Origin: Limnoperna fortunei
Lineage: Eukaryota; Mollusca; Bivalvia; Mytilida; Modiolidae
Reading direction: 5' to 3'
DNA length: 64,000 bases
Assembly: GCA_944474755.1 (NCBI GenBank)
Contig: OX104115.1
Location: 68,424,993-68,488,992, forward strand
The notes beneath the pieces were generated by a model that saw only the letters and a program-made list of their open reading frames with translations, had not been told where the DNA came from and made no database searches. Shown one piece after another: positions 40,971 through 54,300 of this stretch (positions within the stretch are counted from its first letter, which is position 1; each line of letters begins with the position of its first letter). The position numbers and the translations under genes are program-made.

Positions 40971-41764
40971 GATAGATAACCAACAACAAAAGAGGTAAGG
41001 TGTATTATTACATTTTGAATCATAGTTAATTTTGTTTCAAATGAATACAGTTTAAAGCTGTAAAGGCACTGTGCAAAAATATGCTAGTGTTTTTCATATC
41101 TAGTTAGACGCAAAAAATTTTCCGTACTTAGCCGCTGAACGACGTTAGATTCTTAGTGCCAAGCAACATTTTGATTTTCACATACAGTACTAGCTACTGA
41201 ATTCCATTTGTTTGGCGTCTTTTGATATTTATTTACAATTATTTGTTTTAATTTTTATTTTAGCATTAACAATTACAGTATGCAATGATTAATAATCAGA
41301 GTGTAAAATACAACTACAAAAATAATGTCGCCCTATTATGTTATGATACAGCGTTATATTATTATTACCAGGCACTTCAGGTAAAGTAAAACCTCTATAA
41401 GCACAAAAAGTGTGAATGCAGAAAATTATCTGCCCAGAACAACATACAATATACATAATTATATTATGTAAAACAAGAAAAATAGACAAACCAATTCCTT
41501 CCGGTTAATTCCGGTCTTGTTTGTATGAATAAAAAATGTCAAGTGATTACTATCCAACAACTCGAAATATAGATATTTACAGATTTAGGGATTGCTTTGC
41601 AAAAACATTAGTGTAATCTGAGTCATCCATAATCATCCGTACATATTTTCCAAACGAAAAACGAATTCCTATTATTCAGAATTGACAATATGCTTGTCTG
41701 ATGTAGATTGATACCGTTCTGACCAAAAAATCTTCAGCATGTAATTTTTTCTTGTATATTTCAG

Positions 41765-41816
41765 AAATGCGCCTTTTAATTTTGGCCGTTGTTGCGGCCA
41801 CTGTTTTCGCAAAAGA
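41765..41816 (+). CDS. TEP-B exon 2: start codon and signal peptide
   Basis: Acceptor ttgtatatttcag, ATG at 41767-41769, donor ga|gtaagt in phase 2. The encoded leader has a hydrophobic core (LLILAVVAA) and ends TVFAKE. It mirrors TEP-A exon 2 base for base in layout. Confidence 0.9.
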
Positions 41817-44800
41817 GTAAGTATATGATTAAATTCTATGTTCTCCAGTTATCCCGTGATACTTTTTACTAGAAAAAAAAATTTAAAAAAGAACAACGTT
41901 TTATAATCCAGCAAATATTCATTGCCTTAAATGTGCTATTTGTGGACTGGATAAACCAAATTAGACATACAATTTATGTGAATACAATGCAATATGTTAA
42001 AATAATTATTAAAAACATTTGGACATAATAAGAACAAAACTGACACAACATAAGAACCAAACTGACACAACATTTACTATACGTTTACTTGGAATGGTAT
42101 AATGCTTCTTTTATTTAATTTTATTTGTCGTTCTACCTCCGATTTTGAACATTCTATACGAATTTCCCTGACAGTGGTTTAAATGTGTTCACTTTTACTG
42201 TTGTTTTAATTTGTATTGATTGAGTAAATATATATATGCATGACGGAACACGTTCGCAAAAAAAAACTCAATAAAGGAAATAGGCAGACATTTCCACAGC
42301 CATTAGAAGAGTAAAGAGAGGTGGCTAGGCATAGAAAATGCTGCTTTGTATTGCGGCTACAATTCTTTTAACCTCTTTGATATCTACAAAAGCATTCGGC
42401 TGTGTACATGAGCGTGTCACTCTTCAAACATGTCATCTTTTTTGGTGTGAGCCAATCTTAAAGACAGCTATAAAGTAAGACGTAAGAAAGTAATTTTCTA
42501 CTAATCTGCTTCTACAACAATACTGATTATATTTATACCGATATGATTTTTAAGTTATATTTACAGCACTTACGTAATAATTGCACCGACAGATATACGA
42601 CCTGGGGTGTCAATGAATATCAGCATCAACATCTTAAAAGCTTCATCAAATGTGAATGTACAGGCTGAAATTATTAGATCTTCAGACAAATCGTCAATCA
42701 GCAGTGCGACTGGAATATTTCAACAAGGTGAGGTGATAAGTACAAGTACAAATAAAAATAAAATTCAATGACAAAACTGTTAGAAACATGAAGTAAGAAC
42801 TATTAGAATACAATATAAAAAATGTTACGTCATATATTGATATAAGTTTTTTAGAACCAGTGTATGAATGTACATCTGGCTTTCTCCCAAAACATAGCGT
42901 GAAATATCATTCAAGACGTAACACAAATAAATTTTATCGTGTGAGTGAAGTGCAATAGCAGAGTAGAAATTCAATGCAAGTGATTAGTAAAAATGTGCTT
43001 GAAATAGGCGAGCAGTCTATCAGACTTATTTGTGCAGCAAGAGATATTTTATATTTCACTAGTTTTTCAATAATCCATTTATTTGATAGCATCTCATTAG
43101 CTAATTGGAATATATTCGAAGCCTTAATTCGAGCATCACACATTTTATGATTTATGACGTTACTTCGGAGCACCCGAACTTTTTTTACACACAACCATAT
43201 AACCATATGGATTGTATCTGTCTGCGATGATCGCTATTTTATAACATCTCATTTTTACGGATTTGAACATTATTTCTATAGACGTAGAACCATTAAATCT
43301 ACATTCATTTTTCTTCATGCCGAGACTATTAAGGTGCCGTACACTCAGCTGGAAATCAGTATATTGTTGATGTATGAATTATTTTACCATATATAAATAA
43401 ATACACAGATAATATAATATTGTTGCAGAAACACCTGGCCTGCTAACGGTTCAAGTAAGTGACGTTTATGTTCTTGTTCTTGTTATAATTATAATAATAA
43501 CTATACACCTTAAATACATAACAAGTGCATGCCACAGTAATTTTGTTTCCTTGATTGTATATGTTGATAAGTTTTTCATTCTACCAAAGTACACTCTGAC
43601 AAACAAACAATAAAATGCTGCAGAACAAAATAATATATTAATTTTCAGCATTTTGCATATTTATCTTTAGATTCAAGACGATCTTCGTACAGATTCGTAT
43701 ATTCTCAAAGTTGCTGGCTCAGGTGGACTGACCTTTACTAATGAGACCACTCTCAATTACCAAGCCAAGAGCATCTCGGTTTTTATACAAACCGATAAAG
43801 CAATGTACAAACCAGGGCAAACAGGTTTATGAAATAAAATATCTATATAAGTTGCACATTTATTTTACAGTTTCATTTAACATTTAAACAATATTTCGCT
43901 GCTTTATGAAAGGTAACAATGTAACAGTGGCAAAATCTAGAAGAAAAAGTTATGTATATTTTCCTCCTAGTACGAATTTTCACGTGAATATAAGCATTAA
44001 TAAAGGCATTTTAACCCATTTTTTTTATGTGTTTAGCATAAAAAGAAAAACGAAAACATCGTAAAATGGTTGATTGTTCTGGTTTAGCTAATGGGCAAAA
44101 GGGATCTAATATTAATCTAATATAAATTTATTTTCGCACGTTAATAAAAAAGTACATTTACTGTGTATAAGTACATTGCATTGCTTATGGAATATGTTAT
44201 TTAAGTATCTAACAAATTTAATTATGTTTAGTTCACTTTCGTGTATTCGCCATGTATCCTAACATGACAGTGTATGATGGACCAATGGACGTAGAAATTT
44301 ACGTAAGTTTATAGCTTAGTAAAGCTTTAACAGAAAGCTTGAAAGCACAACACACTAAAAATATATGTATTTTCAAAACTTTTTGGTGTAATTTGTTTGA
44401 TTAAAAAAGACTTATTCATATTAACGAGACAACAAATGATATTAATATTGTTTTATTATGACAAATGATGACATTGGGGATGCAAGACTCAACTTATATA
44501 CCACTGTTCATGTTAGTGACAAATGATATTTTGGTAAGAAACACCCCGATTCTAACAAAAAGTTCTTTATTTCTGAAATTATCATACTTCTTGACTTTCT
44601 GAATTTAGACATGTATTCGGTAGACCTGTTTATCAACAAACCGTTGGTGTTCTAAAATAGAAACTGTGCACTCTTTCTTGTTGACTTGTTCCTCATATCT
44701 TATAAAGCGGATTTTTATACAAAGGCTCTTAAAACAAAACCAAGGAGAAAAGGTTAGCCCTTGTTTTCAATTTCACGTTCTTCTATTAAGAGGACGTGTT

Positions 44801-47800
44801 TTATTGAATAGGCCAAACATTATGTGACTATGCTGATGGCATCTTTTCCACCGAACTTGAACTTGAAATCGAGGACACTAGAGAGATAGCTTAGAGCTAA
44901 GTCTGCCTCATACCTTGACATAGACCTAGCAAAAAAGTACCTCAAAATGGATGGTTTAAATATTCGTATTGGAAATTTTCCATGTGATAACATTGCAGCT
45001 GCACTTGCATGTGCTTCTCCAAATTGATTATGTTTTCAAGAGCTTGCATTTCCTATCAAAATTGTTTTGATAGAATCTGTCTGATGACATAAAAGCTACT
45101 TTTACAGTGGTTCACAGTGACAAGATTGAAGTCATCACTGTGTTTACTGTTACTAAGTATCTGTGGTACAAATGACTATTTATTTGATCCGTTTGTTGTA
45201 AACTATTTCCTTTCTTCTAACTGTATATCATGACTACCCCTGGATATGATTATTTACCAGATTTTGACATGCCTGCTACGGCGGGTGCCACGCGTGGAGC
45301 AGGAATTGCCCTTCCGGGGAACCTGACCTCACCCCTGTTTTAAATAGAGTTCGTGTTACCCGTTTGTGGGGTTTTCGTTATATGTATTTTTTGATGTTCC
45401 CACTTTTGCTTAACTATTGTTTTGTCTCTCTCGACTTAATATCTTTTAAATACACACCAGTATCTCTGATTATTTTTTCTAAATTTCTATATCTTTCGTT
45501 TCTGTCGATTAACTGATCAAGCTTTTTTTATCTTAATAATATTTTTTCAGGACCCCAACACCAACAAGATAAAGCAATGGCTCAAAATAAGAGATATCTC
45601 TGGAGTTATAACAAATTTCATGGTTATGGATACTCAACCAGTATTAGGAGACTGGAAAATTAAAGTCTTAACTCATGTAAATATAGACAGACATTATTTT
45701 AAGACTAGAAAAATTGTGAACATTTGCACCGATAAATAACAATTCTTTAAATGGAAATGTAAATGAGTAGAATTTATAAAAAAAATACTAAACTGGGGAA
45801 AAAATAAATTTGAGAATTCTTTAAATCCTGTTCTATAACTTTTACGATAAGACGTGAATACAAATGTTTCACTGAAATTACTAAATTGATGTCCACCATT
45901 TAGCAAACATTTTACACTATTAACTATAACGTAAGAATAACTTCACATAAACCTAATATTTGATTCATATTTAAACGTATCGTTGACTGATTTAAATACA
46001 CAATTGTCAATATGAAATTTAAAATATATGTTTTAAAGGGTCGATCAGCAGAAAAGGTGTTTACGGTTGCTCATTATGGTAAGTAAAATACATTTCGCAT
46101 ATTTCACAATCAAAACAAAATGCCTGCCTATAGATCTTTCACTTGTAACAATCGTGACATTTCACTTTACTGTTTATTTATTACTGATAGCAAATTTATG
46201 TTACACATAACTATATCCACGATAAGATTAACATTCATAAGCTGAGACTAAAATAGCAATGTGATACGATACAAGTTTGGTATAATTTATGTTACACATT
46301 CCTATATCCACGATTAGATTAACTGAAATAAGCTGCGACTAAAATAGCAAATTGATACGAGTTTGGTATTCTCAGAATTCATTTATTGTATGCCTCATTT
46401 TTAACACAGTACTGCCAAAGTTTGAGGTGTCAGTTGAGTTACCGTCCTTTGTTTTGACAAGCGATTCCAGCATCCAGGGAACAGTAAAAGCCACGTAAGA
46501 AATAATAATAATAATAATTACAATTTAAATAATTATAAAGATAATAATAACTATTACTATTATTATTTTTATTGCTGTTGTTAGATTAAATTAAATTTAC
46601 ATAAACTGTAACCTATTTAACGCACTTTGCACGCAATCTCCTTTAAGGAGTTACATCAACAAAATATCCAATTTGTCAAATTTCTAAATTACCTTATAAG
46701 AATTATTTGCATAGTATGGTAAATGTGCGCTGTTAATCCCATAAAACAGTCAACAAAATCGAAAGTAATCCCCTCAGAAAATCAACTGTGTATATTTTTT
46801 CACATTATATGCAACGTGTTTTGTATTTTTATGCGATCTATATGAATACTGCCATTATCTAATCTTTGCTGTCTTATGAAAGAAAATTGTTTAAGATATC
46901 TTTTATGGTGTACGTTTTATTTATGAAAAATATATTTAAAAAATAACGCTATGTTTGGTTACAAAGGAAATCCGGAAATGCTACAACTGCTAAAACAACC
47001 CGAGTAAAATTCCTTTTTTCAAAGAAAATGATTAAAATCTTCTTAAGGTTCTGCACGCAAGGTACATATTAAATCCATTAAAATAACTTAAACTGTTGCA
47101 AGATTTTAGATGAAATATAAATTCGAAACTGTCCATAGTGTATAATATTTTATATCTATGTGTTATGATCCATAAACACTTCAATATTAAAAAAACAATT
47201 AGTCGTAAATTTCTTACAAATATATATTTACATAAAAAATGGTATTTTGAAACTGATTCGGTGTTACGTTTATAAATAAATTATTATGTATTAAAAGTTT
47301 GAAAATCCAGCCAGTTTTATTCAAGTTAAATTTATCTTGTCCTTTTATATTATTTTTTATTACCACATGGACAGTTTCATACCACAAATTGTGTATTTAC
47401 AGTTATACTTATGGAAAACCAGTCACGGGTACCGTCAAACTTCGAGCACAGTTGGATTACTGGTATCGACCATGGAATTACCAAGGAGCAGAACCGATGG
47501 TGGAATTGACTTTAAATGTAATTTTAAAAAATCGTCTGCAATATTGATTTATGCATTCCACTGTGAATTTTCAAATTAATTGAAAGCATAAATAATAAAA
47601 TTTAGATTTTTTTAATTTGCTATTTATAGTTACAAAGATATGTGAAATTAGTGCAAACACATATACCGACATCCTTAATAATCTTCGTACAGATAAGATT
47701 TATATACATGTACTGTTTTGTATATCTTATATTTCGACCATTTCTGTAAATGCGCAATGTTTAAGTTCTTGCTTCTAAAATTATTTTAAAATATAATCCA

Positions 47801-50800
47801 TAGGAAAACGTTGATTTTGTGTAGCTAGCAGTGATGTATTAATGCTATTTCGGAATTATGATTGCAAAAGTCTAAACTGTCATTTACATATATATTACAG
47901 TACACGGAAATTTAAAATTGTATTATCCGTAGTAATGAGATCGTTTTTCTTTGCAGTTGGATGGAGAAGCGACATTTAACATCCCGCTTTCCAATTTCAA
48001 GACAAGTAATCAAATTTATGATGGTAGAAAGCTTAAAGTAGAGGCCAATGTCACAGAGGGCTTAACACAGATAACACTAAGTGGGAAAGAGTCCGTTGTA
48101 TTTCACCAGAATGCCGAAAAAATCGAATTCCTACAATCGAACCCAGAAACGTTTAAGCCGGGACTTCCTTACACGGCATATGTAAGTGAAAAACAGTGAT
48201 TACATACATTTAAATACATAAAGATCATAGAGCAAATGCATACAAACAGAAGAATGGAACAATTTTAGCAGCTAACGTGATGAATATTTAAACTCCTAAT
48301 AAATACTATCTAAAATTTTGCATTGGTCACATCTAGTGCATGATCATTCATAGACTTGCGGCAGAAATGAAAAATGCACCTCATTTAAAGACATGCAGGC
48401 ATTTTCAAACTATTTCTTTTTTCTTCTTTATACCTTGTCCCTACTTCTGTCTGTTTTACGTTTTTACAATATAGGGAATGCAGTCTATTAAAAACATCGT
48501 TACAACGCACATTTGTCATTCGAATGCGAATATTTTAAAATTTTAAATTTTGTTCTAATTTTATTGGATCTTTGCTTAATTGTATGCATATTTTGAATGT
48601 TTTGTAAGATAATGTAGTTAATTAGATGGCCACCTTGAAAGTAATAATATCAAAAGTGACTATGTATAAAAACGTGTAGTAGGTACGTAATTATTTAACA
48701 AGTTTAAAAAACGCCACACAGACGATAACAAATCGTGTGTGATAACCATTGCTTGTTTGGTAAGCCAAACGTGTGGCATTGTTTTGTCATGACCAGTCTT
48801 ATTGTTTAGTTCCATCAACAGCCGTGGTATCTACGCTGAAAATAAAAATTATTGCCTGATTTTATACCACAGGTTGTTTATGCGTTTACATAAATTCTCA
48901 TATACGAGTCTTCCTACAACATATTTTTTACAGCTACGAGTTGCTAGGCAAGATGACACACCTGTTTCTGGAGTTAAGTCACCTGTAATTATACAAACTA
49001 CAGTAACGTACGAGCTCCCAGAACCTTCGCCTACACCCCAATTCTATTATGGTCCACAAACCTCAAATTACAAGATTGCTGACAGATCGTTTACGGTTCC
49101 AGACTCGGGGGTTGTACCAGTTCAAGTGGACATTCCAGAGAATGCAACTAGCATCTCCCTTGTTGTAAGTCATGCATTTTGTTTGTGGATTCTAATGTAG
49201 CATAGTTAAGGAAATAACCAAAACAAGCCTACTAACCGCTGTTTTCTTTGAAGGATTAATGGACATGATAACACAGCAAAAGAATTTGGGAAATAAATTT
49301 AACAAGCTGACATTGGCCTTTATGTGATGAGACTAAAACAGTCCATGCAAATACGTTTTTTGTTTGCAAAAATGGCTTTGATTTCGAAATCATAAATCTT
49401 ATAAGACAATACACCAAGTACTCGATAATTGTTTAAAAGAAATAATCTCATATCTAATTTTAAAGTAAAAGCATGAATATGACATACAACGTTGTTCTTG
49501 TGTAAGTCATTATATGTCTACAATTGATTAAAAATTACGTCATTGTCTGATATCAAAAAGTATTAGAATAAAAAGTTAAATATACATTCTTAAGCAATCC
49601 CCTGTTCCCATAAGTGTATTTTGACATTATAAACATTATGTTTGTTAATGCTAATTTATTACGTCTGTTTTTTGTTTTAGGCTCAATTTGGAACCCTGAA
49701 TGCATACAAAACATTAAGCAAAAGTTATTCTCCCAGCAACAGCTATATTCAACTGTTTATGCGGTCGTCTCATCTGAAGGTACATTACGAATATTTATTT
49801 TATTACGGCATAATTTGTTGAATGCAGTATAAACATTATTGTTGATTTTACATATTTTTGGTACGTGGTAACCAAGTTGTAAATTAGTTATCTGATATTG
49901 ATTATTGAAGTGTCTTTACTGACAAAGCCAGTTCGAGCATTACTAAGAGGAGGATGCGTCTGACGCCAACCTTAATTGAAAAGGAGTGACAGGTATCTTG
50001 ACTTATTAACCCAAGAACAACTGAATGCCAAATATTGCTGACAAAATTCACTATGAACCAAACTAAGGACTGACATTACCATACACAGTTCAAATTTGAT
50101 TGATAGAAACTGATAGTTACTGTAAATGTACTGTTCACGATCTGTAAATCACTGTATACTATGCATACAGTTCTCGTCAGTCATTTACAATTTTTATCTT
50201 TTACTGATCGCTTCTGTCCTGAACTGGATCAGTTCATGACAGTTAAGTACAGTACTTTTGTAGGACTGAAAAGAACTGTTAGTCACTGCATCAGATCGTG
50301 TCAGTACTTTTAAATTTTTACCTGGATTTAGAATGACTGACATTCACTGTACCAGTCCTTGACAGTGATTATCAATATTTACCTGTATTTAGAATGACTG
50401 ATAATCACTGTAGCAGTCCTTGTCAGCCATTATCAGTTCTTACCTTGATTTAGAATGACTGATGTTCACTGTAGCAGTCATTGTCAGTCATTATCTGTTC
50501 TTACTTTGATTTAGTACGACTGAAGTTCACTGAAGCAGTCCTTGACAGTCATCATCAGTTCTTACCTTGATTTAGTATGAGTGATGTTCACTGTAGCAGT
50601 CCTTGACAGATATCATACTTTCTCTTCTATACCATTATATATATATATAGTCATTTGTAAACAAAGACCAACAGTGAAGACTTGATTAAATGAGAGTTTT
50701 AATGGATAAAAAATAGGAAATGTGTAAAATTAACCCCACAAGTCCATTTGTTTCCTAGTACCAAAAATAGTTTCGTTTGAAATCATTGTTCTTCCTAATA

Positions 50801-51300
50801 TTAACTCTTCTTTCTTCTCATTTCATATTTGAATTTACATACTGCGACACAAATTGATTGAACATGTTTTGACCAATGTTTGTAATAAACATGATGCGAT
50901 AAATTACCGGCATAAGCAGCTACATAACGTTACACCTGTACATATTTTTAATAAATTCCACAGAGCTACCCAGTGCATCCACCAGGTGGACAAGGGACGC
51001 CTTCTCGTTAGGGGTGGTCAGGTCATAATATGGAAACCCTGACCACGGACCACAGTGAGTAACATGTTTGGAGAGTGCCACGATCCTTGCATGTTCTAGA
51101 CTTTTTTGTATATGTCAAAAATAGTAGGCTCGTTGTAGCCGCTACAAAATCCAAAATTTTCCGGCCTCCGTACCTAAACCCCTTACTTTTCCAGTGGCTT
51201 TGAAAATATTTGTTCTTTCGGTCCATTTTTCCGGAATTGTTTGTTAACATGTTCTCGTCCTGAATAAAGCTGAAATTATACTCGCTGGATGTTAAGCAAA

Positions 51301-51331
<31 letters not shown>

Positions 51332-54300
51332 GCATCATATCCTCTGGACCAACTTTATTGTTTGACATGCGCCTTTTTGGATACCGAAAGATATTTATTC
51401 CACAATACATTTTACTTTGTATATTCCTAGATTTGTGTAAGACTTTTGTTTTTAAATAAAGGAGGTTTTAGTTGGGAGTTGTCACTTTAAATAATTACAA
51501 AAGTTATAATTTCTGGAAGCATATTTTGTATACTCCTTATTTACAAATATATTTAAGACAAACTAAACAAATGTTGTAGTTTAATTCTTATAAAATGTTT
51601 AAGGTGTCGGGTGGGTCATTATAGTATCGTGGTTTTATTTCAAAAATTTAATGACCAATTATATTTCCGACATGTTGATGCAAGTGAACACAGATAATTA
51701 AGTTCCAGCTGTGACAGGATGTTATTTACATCTACATGTATATTGCATCTCCAGCAGTGTTATGTAACACCTGTGTTTATCTGTTTTTGTCTTTTCTGTA
51801 CTTAACTTTACAAATTCAGTCACACACGAGAACTTACTAAATTGAATGGTTTGTTTGTTTTGTCGGTTTTTAAATTTGTTTATTATTATTACACTAAAAT
51901 GGATTGAAATTGTAGAGTCACTTCATAGTTTTTGTTTAACAAAATCATCTTTGTTTTTTATTGTCTATATGCATCAGTATGGTAAATAAGTGTGCATCGC
52001 CTAGGGAATAAACCTAATAAACCGGCTTTTCTCTTGAGGGTAGGTGTGTGTGTAAAAGGGGGGGGGGGGGGTTGCAATACAAAAGTTTAAACAACGTAAC
52101 ACTGTAGTCACTGCAAACGCTTCTTAAATAAAATAATCTTTGTTTTCTTTTTGATTATATGCAGCAGAAGGAAAATAAATGTGTGCATCGCCACCGGAAT
52201 ATGCCGATTGTAAACAATGACACGTTTTGTCAGTTATGGAACAGGTAATTGTGCGCAATCATCCTGAACAAGGATTCAGATTTACTAATTTTATAATAAC
52301 AATAATATAGATTTGCAGTTATGAAAGGTTCTGGTAACATTAGAACGTTCGATCATCTCCGTTTTTGTAAATATCCGACAATTGTATTTACAGACAACGA
52401 CAGGAGAATCGCCGACCCTGGTTAAGTAGAGTACAAACATAAATTAGAATCGAGTGCACCATTTCTTTTCATAATGCAAAGTCAAGTACAAAGCAATGCC
52501 TCCGCATTTATAAGAGAAAATTTAGTTAGAAAAACATTTCGGCAACTCATCCACTCTTGAAAAGTAACAATAATATATATGGATTCAAATGAGACGAAAC
52601 TTGAAAATATGTTAAGATTTCAGTAATTCATCGAATAAAAAAAACGCAAGTCATCTTTCCAAACAACAAAAATTTAACGCGTTGTTAATACACGTAACAC
52701 ATTATTTACACTAAAGTTTACCATGAGTTAAGATATTTTTATATTTGGAAAAAATGTTTTCTTGTTTGAAGCTATACGCAAATGTTGGCATTTTTTAGTC
52801 CAATTTTTAATGTCAGAAGAACCTATAGAACTAGTGATAGCTCATACCCACAACTTTTCGGCTATTTAAGTCGTAATATAGCTATTAGGTCCAGTAACTT
52901 GTTTTAACATTAAAGAGAAAGTTTTTGCGTGTATTTGTATAATTTCTTCACTGTCCTCTTGCTATTTTATTGAAACAGACCTTCGGTATGTTTTGTATTT
53001 CTATGATATATTTTTATAAATTTTAATATAAATTACAAAGAAATTTAATACGCAGGAGACCTTTGTATCTTTATGCATTAGAAAGTGATTTTTATTACGT
53101 ATAAAATTGGTTTTCGATTTTAAATATCTGACAGGTGTTTGAAAATGTGTCGTGTACATGTAGCTACCTGGGGTGCAAAGGTAAACTAGAGATGTTAATT
53201 GTTAATTTGTTTATTGCAATAACCACACAACGATGATAAGGTGTTACTTTGAAGTGATTTTATGTAAGTTTTATAAAAAATTTGTATCTTGATAATTACT
53301 TTTAATTAAGAGTAACGTTGTAGAATCATATTAGATTGAAGAAAAGGTGCTGGAGATACATGTATTTCATGAGATTAATAGTAAAACTTCATTTGTTGGG
53401 GAAGACAATTTAAAAAACGTCCGATGTTCACAAAGAAAAATATATTTCGTATAAATTTCATCATTTTGATAAAATGACAGGGCATTCTTGTTAATATTTT
53501 GGATAAAAGTTATAATTTCAAATCAATTAGGATGCAAACGGTCATATTTAAAATACTAAAAAAAATATACCAAGTTATGGTTAATTACCAATAAACATAG
53601 AATAACAAATAAAAATGTCTCCCTTTTTAGAAATATCCCATCGGCTAAAACTCGTACATTACATAGGTATAAACTTATTTTGAAGCTGTTAATGTTTTTT
53701 GTATCTGTATCCTCTGCTATAAATATTTAATCCATAATTTCTATATAACAAAAGGCGGATGTATATCTGTTTAGTGTTCAGGGGCGTGCGTGGCTGAATG
53801 GTTAAGGTATTGATCACGTGGTCTGCCCATACTGAGGTTGCGGGTTTCATTCTGCGGACTGGGTGCGCTCGACTCCAATCTTAATTGACAATGATTGCCA
53901 GTTTTCCTACGGAAGTTCGGGAGTTTTTTCCGGGTGCTCTGGCTTCTTCCACAAATATAAAAACTTGACACCATGATATAGCTGAAATATTACTGAAAAT
54001 GGTGTTATATCATTCAAACAAACAAAAACAAACTATTCAGTGTTCTATTTTATTATCTATTTCAATTCAGCCTATATATATACTGCCCATATATGAACAT
54101 GTTCCCAATGACTAGGTCAGTAAAAAAGCTCATGAAAGAGATTTACTTTGCTTATAACCGCACTAACATTGAACAAACTTCTTTTTATTTTCCCGATGAA
54201 CTGATATTGACTTGAAGGGGCCTCGGTGGCCGAGTGGTTAAGGTAGGTCCTCTACTATTGGTCACATGGTCTGTCAATACTGAGATTTCCGATTCGAATC

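Noticed and set aside
42934..43206. Minus-strand ORF of 90 codons in TEP-B intron 3
   Set aside because: No recognisable domain, random composition, no counterpart in TEP-A intron 3.
51023..51307. Minus-strand ORF of 94 codons
   Set aside because: It overlaps a repeat fragment inside the large transposon; no domain recognised.
54217..54300. Possible tRNA gene
   Set aside because: A and B boxes are present, but the clover-leaf is not intact and the SINE body, tail and target duplication follow.
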